From Hymenobacter sp. YIM 151858-1 (GTDB lineage Bacteria > Bacteroidota > Bacteroidia > Cytophagales > Hymenobacteraceae), in the NCBI RefSeq assembly GCF_025979705.1, contig NZ_CP110136.1:3038001-3102000 (forward strand): a stretch of DNA of 64,000 nucleotides, given 5' to 3'. Of the stretch, positions 40,302 through 48,551 are shown piece by piece. Position 1 is the first letter of the stretch. Each line of letters starts with the position of its first letter. A program made the translations under genes and the position numbers. The notes beneath the pieces were generated by a model. That model saw only the letters and a program-made list of their open reading frames with translations. It was not told the DNA's origin and did not search any database.

Positions 40302-40736
40302 TTAGGCAGCCGGGGCACCTAGGCGGGCAGCGGCTACTTCGGGAAGCAAAGCCAGCTTGCGGGTGTTGTAGTCGAAGCAGAGCATGCCGGTTTTGGCGCG
40401 GGCAATGTCGCGGCCTTCGGTGGTTTGGATGTGGTACACCACATCGAAGCCATACTTGTGCAGATCGGTGGCGGCCATTTGCACGCGCAGCACGTCGCCG
40501 TAAAAGCCCTCGCCCTTGTACTCCACAGCCAAATCCGACATGATCATGCCCTGCTTGGTGGCGGGGTCGTACTCGGCCAGCTCCATGTGCCGCAAAAACT
40601 GCACGCGGGCTTCGTGCAGCAGGCTAACGAGGGCATCGTTGCCGAGGTGGGCGCCGTAATTCAGGTCGGTGATGCGCACGGGCAGCTCCACTGTTACGGA
40701 AAACGTCTCGGGCAAGGCTACTTTTACGCGGGCCAT
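40302..40736 (-). CDS. Hotdog-fold acyl-CoA thioesterase
   Basis: A 144-residue 4HBT-family thioesterase from the ATG at 40736. Characteristic segments: RITDLNYGAHLGNDALVSLL (catalytic Asp-like/His position), HEARVQFLRHM, and DLAVEYKGEGFYGDVLRV. It probably hydrolyses short or aromatic acyl-CoA thioesters, substrate unknown. It is divergent from mnmD with a 49-base gap; its TACCTTTG -7 box (40799-40806) lies inside the mnmD coding region. Confidence 0.85.
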   Translation of the reverse strand: MARVKVALPETFSVTVELPVRITDLNYGAHLGNDALVSLLHEARVQFLRHMELAEYDPATKQGMIMSDLAVEYKGEGFYGDVLRVQMAATDLHKYGFDVVYHIQTTEGRDIARAKTGMLCFDYNTRKLALLPEVAAARLGAPAA

Positions 40737-40785
40737 ATGTTGGTACTGGGTATTTGGTACGAGGTAATCAGACTGAACGCAAACG

Positions 40786-41472
40786 ATGAGCGACGTTACA
40801 AAGGTAGAAGTACGGCAAACGGGCGACGGCTCGAGCACCTTGTACGTGCCGGCGCTTGATGAGCACTACCACTCGACCCACGGTGCGCTGCAAGAGTCGG
40901 TGCACGTGTTTATTCGGGCGGGCCTCGAGCCGTTGCTGCTCACCGCCGACCGCCCCCAGCACATTCTGGAAGTGGGCTTGGGCACCGGCCTCAACGCCCT
41001 GCTTACGCTGCAGCGCAGCCTCACCGCCCGCGTGCGCATTCACTACGATGCCGTCGAGACGTTCCCGCTGCCGCCCGACATCGTGGAGGCCCTAGGTATT
41101 GAGCGCTACGTGCTGAACCCGGAGCTGCTAGACCTGCACCGCCAACTGCACGCCGCCCCCTGGAACACGCCCGTCGACCTGACGCCGCACTTTGAGCTGC
41201 GCAAGCTGCACGTGGCGCTGCAGCAGGCGCACTTGCCCGCCAACCACTACCAGCTCATTTACTTCGATGCCTTTGCGCCCGAAAAGCAACCCGATATGTG
41301 GACGCAGGCCGTGTTCGAGCAGCTATTCGCGGCTACGGCGCGCGGCGGTGTGCTGGTGAGCTACTGCGCCAAGGGCGCCTTCAAGCGCAGCCTGAAAGCC
41401 GCTGGCTGGGAAGTGGAGGCGCTGCCCGGCCCGCCCGGCAAACGCGAAATGACGCGGGCCCGCAAGCCGTAA
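40786..41472 (+). CDS. mnmD: tRNA 5-methylaminomethyl-2-thiouridine methyltransferase (stand-alone MnmD)
   Basis: SAM-dependent last methylation of wobble mnm5s2U in tRNA. 228 residues correspond to the methyltransferase half of E. coli MnmC only; no FAD oxidase domain is present, as known for stand-alone MnmD. Signature: YHSTHGALQESVHVFI, SAM motif LEVGLGTGLNALL, and YFDAFAPEKQPDMWTQAVF, ending GPPGKREMTRARKP. It therefore needs the nm5s2U substrate made by MnmE/MnmG directly. It is divergent from the thioesterase gene. Confidence 0.92.
   Translation: MSDVTKVEVRQTGDGSSTLYVPALDEHYHSTHGALQESVHVFIRAGLEPLLLTADRPQHILEVGLGTGLNALLTLQRSLTARVRIHYDAVETFPLPPDIVEALGIERYVLNPELLDLHRQLHAAPWNTPVDLTPHFELRKLHVALQQAHLPANHYQLIYFDAFAPEKQPDMWTQAVFEQLFAATARGGVLVSYCAKGAFKRSLKAAGWEVEALPGPPGKREMTRARKP
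40799..40806 (-). promoter_or_regulatory. -7 promoter box of the thioesterase gene, inside mnmD
   Basis: TACCTTTG on the minus strand, 63 bases before the thioesterase start and within the first codons of divergent mnmD; the two promoters must overlap. Confidence 0.45.
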
Positions 41473-41691
41473 AAATTCTCACCTGCTCAACGCTCGCCGC
41501 CTTCTGCCAGTGCCAAATGAAACTACAATGGGCACTTCGGTATGATAGCCGTGAGCGGCTGCAGCAGCTCGTCGGTTTCTTTTAGACCCCTGAGCTAAAA
41601 CGGGATTACCGCATGGCTAAGCAAGACCAAAGAAGCTTGCACTAAAACGGCACTGTCGTTTTGCACGCGTCTTCCGTATTTGGCGGTAGTT

Positions 41692-42915
41692 ATGAGTCGA
41701 AAATTCGTCGAAATAGAAGGCCAGCACTGGGTTGAGCAGGGCATCATCAGCCCCGAGCAGCACCAGCGCCTGCTGGCCCTATACCCCGAGCAGCAGCGCG
41801 CCATTGGCTTGTTGCCCTTGTTGGGCAGCCTGTTGGTGAGCCTCAGCGCCTTGAGCCTGGTGGCAGCCAACTGGCAAGACCTACCCGAGCTGCTGCGCCT
41901 GGGCTTGCTTATCGGCTCGATGGTGGGCGCTTACCTAGGCGGCGAGCATTTCCTACACCGCGGTTTCCGCTCGATGGGCATTGGCCTGGTAGCCCTAGGT
42001 CTGGTTTTGTTCGGGGCCGGTATTGTGCTCACGAGCCAGATGTACCAGCTGGTGGGCTACGATGTAACGGGGCTGCTGGCGTGGGTAATGGCCGGCGTGG
42101 TGCTCACCTTCATCTACCAAAGCCACTTCCTGTTCATTCTGGCCGTGGCCATTGGCGTGCTGGCGCAAGGCTACAGCGTGGGTAGCCTTAGCAGCTACAG
42201 CTACACTAGCGCGCTGCTGATGGCCGGCGGCCTCGGTTACTACTGGTGGCGCCGGCCCGACGCGCTTTGCGGAGCCATTCTGGCCACGGGCCTGCTGTGG
42301 CAATCGGCGTTGCTGATTAACCACTTGCACATCAAAATCACGTGGTTTTTTGTGCCGGCCATGCTGGTGTACGCCGCCGGCGATTGGCAGCCCAACCGCC
42401 CTGCGGCCCGCGCCCTGCAAGCCCCGCCCTTGGTGGCCGCTTTCCTCTTTATGCTCGGCCTAGGTATGTTTGGCGAAGCCGGCAGCTACACCGATCAGCT
42501 GCGGCCGCACTTTGTGGGCTTTGTGGGGGCGCTGCTGCTGGTGTTTGGCCTGTCGGTAGCGGGCAAGCACGCGCGCGGGCACCTGAGCAGCGCCGCCGAT
42601 TGGTTGCTGCTGTTGCCAGGCTACTACTTCCCCGGCGGGTTGCCGCTGGCCGTGGCGGCGCTGGTGGTGCTGTATGCTTACACCGGCTCGGTGCTGTACC
42701 GCGGCTTTCAGGAACAAGCTGCAGACCGCGTAAACCTGGGCACGGCGCTGTTCATCCTCACTACCATGGTAGCTTATTTTAAGCTGACGTGGGAGTTCAT
42801 GGATAAGTCGTTGTTCTTCCTGCTCGGGGGCTTGTTGCTGCTGGGCCTGAGCTGGTACTTGCGCCGCCGGGCTCGTTCTATTCCGCCCTCCAACCAACCC
42901 ACGCCCCAACGATGA
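41692..42915 (+). CDS. DUF2157 multi-helix membrane protein
   Basis: A 407-residue protein from the ATG at 41692. Residues 1-45 are cytoplasmic (VEQGIISPEQHQRLLALYPE), the DUF2157 start motif. About 11-12 hydrophobic segments follow (LLPLLGSLLVSLSALSLVAA; LLRLGLLIGSMVGAYLGG; and so on). It ends in a basic tail (YLRRRARSIPPSNQPTPQR). The gene overlaps the GDYXXLXY gene by four bases, a pairing conserved in many bacteria. The function is unknown; envelope transport or scaffold roles are guesses. Confidence 0.85.
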   Translation: MSRKFVEIEGQHWVEQGIISPEQHQRLLALYPEQQRAIGLLPLLGSLLVSLSALSLVAANWQDLPELLRLGLLIGSMVGAYLGGEHFLHRGFRSMGIGLVALGLVLFGAGIVLTSQMYQLVGYDVTGLLAWVMAGVVLTFIYQSHFLFILAVAIGVLAQGYSVGSLSSYSYTSALLMAGGLGYYWWRRPDALCGAILATGLLWQSALLINHLHIKITWFFVPAMLVYAAGDWQPNRPAARALQAPPLVAAFLFMLGLGMFGEAGSYTDQLRPHFVGFVGALLLVFGLSVAGKHARGHLSSAADWLLLLPGYYFPGGLPLAVAALVVLYAYTGSVLYRGFQEQAADRVNLGTALFILTTMVAYFKLTWEFMDKSLFFLLGGLLLLGLSWYLRRRARSIPPSNQPTPQR

Positions 42916-43487
42916 AGCTGTTGCCTACGCTCTTCTTGTCGGGAGCGGCCGATAAGCGCCGCCGCTGGGTAGCCTTGGCCGTGGCCGCGCAGGTGCTGTT
43001 TCTCTTGCTGGTGGCCGGGGCAGGCTCGGCCATCAGCAGCTACGGCCGGGCGGTGGTGCTGCGCACGTCGCCCGTCGACCCGCGAGACTTGCTGTACGGC
43101 GACTACGTTACCCTGAACTACGACGTAAGCCAGTTGCCGCGGCCGCTGTGGCGTGGCTCGGAGGCTCCGCGCCGGCACCGTCCCGTGTACGTGGAGCTGC
43201 GCCCCACCCCCGCCGGCTACTACGAGGCCGTAGCGGTGTACCCCGCCGAGCCCGCCTCGTTGCCCGCCGACCATGTGGCCCTGCGCGGCTGGATTGTGAA
43301 CGTGTGGCGCCAAGGCCTGCAACTGCGCTACGGCCTGGAGCGCTACTACGTGCCCGAAGGCGAAGGCCGCAAGCTGGAACGCCGCGCCGGTCGGCAGCCG
43401 CTGCTGGTGCACGTGAGCGTGGCTCCGTGGGACCAGTCGCGCATTACCCGCGTCGAAATAGCTCCTAAACCAGCAGAGCGCCCGTAA
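42912..43487 (+). CDS. GDYXXLXY-domain membrane protein
   Basis: A 191-residue protein with one N-terminal helix (WVALAVAAQVLFLLLVAGAGSAI) and an extracytoplasmic domain carrying the family motif GDYVTLNY after VDPRDLLY. The C-terminal part is basic (YYVPEGEGRKLERRAGR). Co-translated with the DUF2157 gene (ATGA overlap), so the two proteins likely form a complex. The stop lies in the left arm region of a terminator hairpin. Confidence 0.88.
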   Translation: MKLLPTLFLSGAADKRRRWVALAVAAQVLFLLLVAGAGSAISSYGRAVVLRTSPVDPRDLLYGDYVTLNYDVSQLPRPLWRGSEAPRRHRPVYVELRPTPAGYYEAVAVYPAEPASLPADHVALRGWIVNVWRQGLQLRYGLERYYVPEGEGRKLERRAGRQPLLVHVSVAPWDQSRITRVEIAPKPAERP

Positions 43488-43506
43488 CTGGGGCGCTCTG
43501 CTGGTT
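43468..43506. terminator. 16-bp terminator spanning the stop codon
   Basis: Stem AACCAGCAGAGCGCCC with its complement; the loop begins at the end of the GDYXXLXY gene. Between convergent genes. Confidence 0.75.
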
Positions 43507-43519
43507 TGTGGGGAGTTGG

Positions 43520-44035
43520 CTACCGCGTGTTCAGGGCGAGTAGCTGGCGGTCGGCTTTGTCCAGGTCCACCAAAGCGTACTTCTTTTGGTTGGTGATGCT
43601 CATCTCGTCGAGCACATCCACCACGTCGCAGTACCTGGCATCGGGGCTGGTTTTGATGAGCACGGTGGCTTGTGGGCTGCGTTGCTTGAACTGCAGCAGC
43701 ACTTGCCGAACCCCAGCCGCGCCAAAGTTGGTGGTGCGCAGCTCGGCGGGTGCCTCAGCGGTGTTCAACCCAAAGAAGTAGTGCACCTGGCTGTTCTTAC
43801 CCAAAATGAGCGTGAGGGCTTGGCTGGCCGGCACATCGGTGTCGCTATCCGCATCGGTTACGGGCATGGTCAGCTGCATCACGTTGGGCTTGGCAAACGT
43901 GGTGGTGAGCATGAAGAAGGTGAGCAGCAGAAAGGCGAGGTCCACCATCGGGGTCATGTCGAGGCGGAAGGCTTGCTTTTTGGCGCGGGGCTTGGTGCTG
44001 CGGCTCGGGGCGGAGGTGGGCTGGATGTCGGCCAT
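43520..44035 (-). CDS. Orphan ExbD/TolR-family protein
   Basis: A 171-residue protein from the ATG at 44035 (alternative ATG 44071). A Lys-rich N-terminus (KPRAKKQAFRLDMTPMVDLAFLLL in three short overlapping segments) leads to the single TolR/ExbD membrane helix, whose conserved Asp (TPMVDLAF) conducts protons in Exb/Tol motors. The periplasmic domain follows, with NSQVHYFFG and VLIKTSPDARYCDVVDVLDEM. No exbB or tonB partner lies nearby, so it must team with a motor encoded elsewhere. Confidence 0.9.
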   Translation of the reverse strand: MADIQPTSAPSRSTKPRAKKQAFRLDMTPMVDLAFLLLTFFMLTTTFAKPNVMQLTMPVTDADSDTDVPASQALTLILGKNSQVHYFFGLNTAEAPAELRTTNFGAAGVRQVLLQFKQRSPQATVLIKTSPDARYCDVVDVLDEMSITNQKKYALVDLDKADRQLLALNTR

Positions 44036-44115
44036 GGCGGTGGAGGTGTTGGTTGAGGTTTCACCTGCCAAAACGCCGGGCTTCGTTGGCTTATTACACC
44101 CAGGCCTTCGGGGCG

Positions 44116-44706
44116 CTACTCGCCGGCGTGCTGCGCCTCCTCAAACCACCACACGCGCTCCGGCGCCACGCAGGCGTGCAGGGGCACGTCGCCGGGCCAG
44201 GCATCGGTAATGCGCTCCACGGGCGGCTCCAGGCTCAGGCCGATGCGCTGCGCCCCAGGGCACTCCTGCAAGAATCGGTCGTAGAAGCCTTTGCCGTAGC
44301 CCACGCGGTGGCCTTGCAAATCGAAAGCCAGTAAGGGCAGCAGCACCGCATCGATGGTAGCGGCCGCAACGGCTGGCGCACCTAGGGGCTCGGGTATGCC
44401 CCAGGCGTTGGGCTGCAAGGCGGTACCGGGGCCGAGCAGGCGGTGCGTTAGCTGGCCATCGGCTTGCACCACGGGCACCACCACCTGCACCTGCGGAAAC
44501 TCCGCCCACAACCGCCGGATGATAAGCCAGGTGTTCAGCTCGTGCTGCCGCTCGATGGGCAGAAACACGTGCACCGTGCGCCAGGCGCCTAGGTCGAAGG
44601 CGGCAAACAGCCGGGCGGCCACCTGCGCGCTGCGCGCGGCCAGCTCGGCTTCCGGGAGGGCGCGGCGGCGCCCGAGCATGTCGCGGCGGAGGTCGGCTTT
44701 CAGCAT
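44116..44706 (-). CDS. 5-formyltetrahydrofolate cyclo-ligase
   Basis: ATP-dependent conversion of 5-formyl-THF to 5,10-methenyl-THF. 196 residues. Motifs: N-terminal KADLRRDMLGRRRAL (ATP site), VHVFLPIERQHELNT, PLLAFDLQGHRVGYGKGFYDRFL (the GYGKGFYDRFL signature is complete), and the final CVAPERVWWF. Full length for the family (YgfA/MTHFS). It is followed by bshC's operon on the same strand upstream, with two CCTAGG motifs in and near the gene. Confidence 0.93.
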   Translation of the reverse strand: MLKADLRRDMLGRRRALPEAELAARSAQVAARLFAAFDLGAWRTVHVFLPIERQHELNTWLIIRRLWAEFPQVQVVVPVVQADGQLTHRLLGPGTALQPNAWGIPEPLGAPAVAAATIDAVLLPLLAFDLQGHRVGYGKGFYDRFLQECPGAQRIGLSLEPPVERITDAWPGDVPLHACVAPERVWWFEEAQHAGE

Positions 44707-44803
44707 GGCGGTTTGGCGGCTGCTTGCCGTGGTTTTGCTGGTTTGGCCGGCATCGCCCTAGGTTGCTTTGTGCGTAGCCGGCGTGGGCAGCTGGCTTCGG
44801 GTG

Positions 44804-46384
44804 TTATTCTTCTTCGATTACGGTAAACTCCAAAGCCAGCGGCTCGAACGCCTCGACGAGCTGATCGATAAAGCCCGGGTTGTTCGCCACAATGCTCAGC
44901 ACGTTGTCGTGGCGCTCCTGCAGGCTGCCCCCTGGGAAGAGCTTTTCCTTGAGGCCGCTGAGCTGGTTGTAAGCGGTTTCGTGCTTGGCTTCGGCGGCTT
45001 TACTCAGGCGCTTTTCGAGGCCGGCCACAATGCCCGTTACCTTTTGCTGCTCGGCCGCTACGGTTCTCACCAGCGTGGGGTCGAGGCGCTGCGCCACGGC
45101 CGACACAGCGGCAAAGGCGGCGGCCAGCTGCTCCTGCTGCTCGGCCAACGACACCTCCTCCTGACCTAGGGAAACCGCCACCTGCTTTTTCAGCTCGGGC
45201 AGCGGGCGGAACAAATCGTTGGTGCCGAGGCCCAGCTTGCGCAGCTTGCCCAGGTGGGTGCGGCCCACGTACAGCGCCGAGTTGCGCAGCAGCACCAGGG
45301 GCATGGGCACTTGGTAGTGCTCGAATACTCCCTTCAGCTGCAGCCAGTAGGCTACTTCGGCGCCGCCGCCCACGTAGCACAGGTTGGGCAGCAGCAGCTC
45401 CTGGTAAAGCGGGCGCAGCACCACGTTGGGGCTGAAGCACGCGGGCTCGGCTTCGGCGTGCGCTACGGCTTCGTCAATCGTCCAGCGGATATCGGTGTTG
45501 CGCACCACTACGTGGCCGTCTTCCAGCTCCAGCCGCTCGCGCTTGCCCGTGCTGGTGAGGTAAAACAGGTTGAGCGGGCGGGCATACACCTGCGGCTTGT
45601 AGCCGGCAGCCTCTAGGGCGGCATCGGTGGCTTGCACCGCTTGGTAGGCAGCCTGGGTGCGCAGCTCCTCGGCCAGCACCGGCGCCAGCACTTGCTTTAG
45701 CTCGGCGTCGTCGGGCTCTACGCTCAGCAGGCCGTACTGGCCAAACAAGGTGTGCGTGAGGCGGCGGGTGGCTTCGGCCAGGGTTTGGCTTTGCTCGTAG
45801 GCTTCGCGGAAGGCCGCGGGCACCTCGGCGGGCAACTGCGCCAGCACCTGCTCGGTAAGGCCCGCCAGCGGCATGCGGCCCACGGGCCCGCCGGTTTGCT
45901 CGGCCTGCCACTCCAGCTTTTTGCCGAACAGGTGCAGGTGGTTGATTTCGGCGAAGTCGTGGTCTTCGGAAGCCATCCAGTACACCGGCACGAAATCGTA
46001 CTGCGGGTACTGCTCCTTTAGCTGGCGGCAGAGCTTTACCACCGTGGCAATTTTGTAGATGAAGTACAGCGGCCCGGTAAGCAGGTTGAGCTGGTGGCCG
46101 GTGGTAACGGTGAAGGTGGTTTCCTTCGCCAGCAGCCCTAGGTTGGCTTGCACGGCCGGGTGCAGCTCGGGCAGGGCGCTCAGCTGTCGGCGCAATGCTT
46201 GTTGTAGCCGCTCGCGGGTAGCAGCCGGGTACTGCGCACGCTTCTCCTCCAGCTGCTCGGCAAAAGCCTCCAGCGTCGGGAAGCGGTGATAAAAAGGCTG
46301 GAGCCTGGGCTCTTGCTTCAGGTAATCAGCGACAAACGCGCTAAACGCGCCGGTGGCGGCGTAGGGCAAACAGTGCACGGGCAT
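44804..46384 (-). CDS. bshC: Bacillithiol biosynthesis cysteine-adding enzyme BshC
   Basis: Adds cysteine to glucosaminyl malate, the last step of bacillithiol synthesis. 526 residues, normal length. Characteristic segments: VTTGHQLNLLTGPLYFIYK, FVPVYWMASEDHDFAEINHL, YCGG-like CYVGGGAEVAYWLQLK, and a coiled-coil stretch of about 70 residues before the C-terminus (LAEQQEQLAAAFAAVSAVAQ). BshC is known in Bacteroidota as well as Firmicutes; bshA and bshB are not in this window. It is near rimO, a common Bacteroidota neighbourhood. Confidence 0.94.
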   Translation of the reverse strand: MPVHCLPYAATGAFSAFVADYLKQEPRLQPFYHRFPTLEAFAEQLEEKRAQYPAATRERLQQALRRQLSALPELHPAVQANLGLLAKETTFTVTTGHQLNLLTGPLYFIYKIATVVKLCRQLKEQYPQYDFVPVYWMASEDHDFAEINHLHLFGKKLEWQAEQTGGPVGRMPLAGLTEQVLAQLPAEVPAAFREAYEQSQTLAEATRRLTHTLFGQYGLLSVEPDDAELKQVLAPVLAEELRTQAAYQAVQATDAALEAAGYKPQVYARPLNLFYLTSTGKRERLELEDGHVVVRNTDIRWTIDEAVAHAEAEPACFSPNVVLRPLYQELLLPNLCYVGGGAEVAYWLQLKGVFEHYQVPMPLVLLRNSALYVGRTHLGKLRKLGLGTNDLFRPLPELKKQVAVSLGQEEVSLAEQQEQLAAAFAAVSAVAQRLDPTLVRTVAAEQQKVTGIVAGLEKRLSKAAEAKHETAYNQLSGLKEKLFPGGSLQERHDNVLSIVANNPGFIDQLVEAFEPLALEFTVIEEE

Positions 46385-46528
46385 GGGCGGAGTAGACGTT
46401 GCGGCTGCAACGTTCGCAAAAAAACCGCGGCCACAAATTAATGTTCAAGCTCAACTTTATTTCGGTCTATTTCGTCATGGAATTCTCACGCTGATTTGGT
46501 AGATTGCTCTACACCCATTCCGCCCGCT

Positions 46529-46732
46529 ATGATGTCGTCTATCCCGCTTTGGTACTGGCTGGCAGCCGTGGTGCTCCTGCCTTGGCTGTTTACGCTGTGG
46601 CACATCCGCAGCGGCGAGTTTCCGGGCCGCTGGGAACGGCGCCGCTGGATGTCGTCGGTGGCTTATCTGCCCTTTATTGGCATGTGGCAGTACTGGACGA
46701 GCGGCGTGCACCGGCGCCGCGTATCGCACTAG
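46529..46732 (+). CDS. Small membrane protein
   Basis: A 67-residue protein from ATG 46529 (a second ATG is next to it). One hydrophobic segment (WYWLAAVVLLPWLFTLWHI) is followed by a basic, Trp-rich part (GEFPGRWERRRWMSSVAYLP). Unrecognised. A terminator follows 37 bases later. It is the only plus-strand gene in this cluster, which supports it being real only moderately. Confidence 0.55.
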   Translation: MMSSIPLWYWLAAVVLLPWLFTLWHIRSGEFPGRWERRRWMSSVAYLPFIGMWQYWTSGVHRRRVSH

Positions 46733-46771
46733 CCCTACCCTACCACCCACCCCAACAACCCTCCAGAACAC

Positions 46772-46803
46772 AAAAGGCTGCGGCAGTACTGCCGCGGCCT
46801 TTT
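46772..46803. terminator. Bidirectional terminator
   Basis: A 15-bp stem AAAAGGCTGCGGCAG with one mismatch and a 2-base loop, between the small plus-strand gene and convergent rimO. Confidence 0.75.
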
Positions 46804-46824
46804 TCATGCTCGGTGCTGCCGGGC

Positions 46825-48141
46825 TTAGTTGCTTACCACTTCGCCGTACAGGTCGAAGTCCGAAGCCTCGGTAATCTTCACGTCGGCAAAATCACCTAGG
46901 CGCACGTACTGGCTGGTGGCGGGCACCAGCACCTCGTTGTCGACCTCGGGCGAGTCGTACTGCGTACGGCCCACCCAGTAGCCGCTCTCCTTGCGGTCGA
47001 ACAGCACTTTGTAGGTGTTGCCCACTTTCTGCTCGTTCAGGTCCATCGAAATGCTCTGCTGCAGCTCCATGATGGCGTCGGCACGCTCTTGCTTCACCTC
47101 GGCGGGCACGTTGTCTTCCAGGCTGAAGGCGTGGGTATTCTCCTCGTGCGAGTACGTGAAGATGCCCAGGCGCTCAAACTTGGTGTCCTCCACAAACTGG
47201 TACAGCTCCTCGAAGTCTTGCTGCGTTTCGCCGGGGTGGCCGGCAATCAGCGTGGTGCGCAGGGCAATGTCGGGCATGCGCTGCCGAATCTGATCGACCA
47301 GCTCCACGGTGCGGCGCTTGCTGATGCCGCGGCGCATGGTTTTCAGCATGTTGTCGCTGATGTGCTGCAAGGGCATGTCGAGGTACTTGCACACGTTCTC
47401 GCGCTCCTGCATCACGTCGAGCACCTCCATCGGGAACTGCGAGGGGTAGGCGTACTGCAGGCGAATCCAGTCGATGCCGTTCACGTCGCTCAGGCGGCGC
47501 ACCAGCTCGGCCAGCTTCCGCTCGCCGTATTTGTCGAGGCCGTAGTACGTGAGGTCCTGCGCAATCAGGATCAGCTCCTTGGTGCCCATGTTGGCCAGCT
47601 TGGTGGCCTCGGTTACGAGGTCCTCCATGGGCTTATCCACGTGCTTGCCGCGCATCAGCGGAATGGCGCAGAACGAGCACGGGCGGTTGCAGCCCTCGGC
47701 AATCTTGAAGTAGGCGTAGTGCCGGGGTGTGGTCAGCAAACGCTCGCCCACCAGCTCGTGCTTGTAGTCGGCATTCAGGGTTTTCAGCAGCTGCGGCAGC
47801 TCCAGGGTACCGAAGTAGGCATCCACCTGCGGAATCTCCACCTCCAATTGGTCCTTGTAGCGCTGCGAGAGGCAGCCCGTTACGTACACCTTTTCCACCT
47901 TGCCGGCCTCTTTGGCGTCGGCGTACTGCAGAATGGTGTCGATGCTCTCCTGCTTGGCGTTGTCGATGAAGCCGCAGGTGTTGATGATGACGATGCCCGC
48001 CTCGTTTTTCGTCGACTCGTGCGTTACGTCATAGCCGTTGCCGCGCAGCTGGCCCATCAGCACTTCCGAGTCCACCAGGTTCTTGGAGCAGCCCAGCGTG
48101 ATGACGTTTACCTTATTGGCCCGATTGCCTTTTACTTTCAT
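46825..48141 (-). CDS. rimO: Ribosomal protein S12 methylthiotransferase RimO
   Basis: Radical-SAM methylthiolation of Asp88 of S12. A 438-residue protein from the ATG at 48141. UPF0004 domain cysteines: LGCSKNLVDSE, INTCGFID and VTGCLSQRY. Radical-SAM cluster CNRPCSFC in AEGCNRPCSFCAIP with MRGKH. The C-terminal TRAM domain contains GNTYKVLFDRKESG. The S12-specific CSKNLVDSE distinguishes it from MiaB. A TACCTTTG -7 box lies about 110 bases upstream, with a REP-like region beyond. Confidence 0.96.
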   Translation of the reverse strand: MKVKGNRANKVNVITLGCSKNLVDSEVLMGQLRGNGYDVTHESTKNEAGIVIINTCGFIDNAKQESIDTILQYADAKEAGKVEKVYVTGCLSQRYKDQLEVEIPQVDAYFGTLELPQLLKTLNADYKHELVGERLLTTPRHYAYFKIAEGCNRPCSFCAIPLMRGKHVDKPMEDLVTEATKLANMGTKELILIAQDLTYYGLDKYGERKLAELVRRLSDVNGIDWIRLQYAYPSQFPMEVLDVMQERENVCKYLDMPLQHISDNMLKTMRRGISKRRTVELVDQIRQRMPDIALRTTLIAGHPGETQQDFEELYQFVEDTKFERLGIFTYSHEENTHAFSLEDNVPAEVKQERADAIMELQQSISMDLNEQKVGNTYKVLFDRKESGYWVGRTQYDSPEVDNEVLVPATSQYVRLGDFADVKITEASDFDLYGEVVSN

Positions 48142-48251
48142 GCAAGTAGCGCGAAGTTTCACTTCGCGTATCGTTGAACGGCGCTGCCTGGCAGCAAGCA
48201 CCTAATCCTGAACAAATTGCCTCGCTTTCGCCCGCGGCGAAAATTGGAGCG

Positions 48252-48259
48252 CAAAGGTA
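48252..48259 (-). promoter_or_regulatory. -7 promoter box of rimO
   Basis: TACCTTTG on the minus strand, about 110 bases before the ATG. Confidence 0.45.
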
Positions 48260-48298
48260 CGCAGGAGCCAACGCCTTTTCCTACTCCGAACGTTCACC

Positions 48299-48482
48299 AG
48301 TAGCGCGGACTTTGCAGTTGGCGTCCCCGAATAGTAATTTCTGTTGTCGGACCTAGGTAAAATGTAGCGTGGGCTTTGGCCCACGTTTGCCAGAACTGTG
48401 TCGTTGAACGGCAAACACCGCAACGGTTTCGTTCTGGCAAACGCGGGCTGAAGCCCACCCGACACCACGCAGCCCGCGCTAC
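48299..48482. repeat. REP-like compound hairpins, copy 2
   Basis: A degenerate copy of GTAGCGCGGACTTTGTAG-type sequence at 48299, then CGTGGGC-TTT-GGCCCACG (about 48368-48385). Long-range arms CGTTTGCCAGAAC (48384-48396) and its exact complement (48431-48443) follow, then GCGGGCTGAAGCCC and AGCCCGCGCTAC. ACCTAGGT lies inside (48352). Same family as the element at 33919. Confidence 0.7.
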
Positions 48483-48551
48483 ACGCAACATTTGATGTTA
48501 CTAGCCGGGGATGCGGAAAACAACCGGGGGTCGGCGTAGCCAAAGTCTGCG

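Larger units (their letters stand above)
48142..48551. other. Intergenic region holding promoter box and REP-like repeats
   Basis: About 410 bases upstream of rimO and downstream of the acyltransferase gene. It contains the rimO -7 box (48252-48259) and a compound REP-like array (48299-48482). No gene is supported. Confidence 0.6.
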
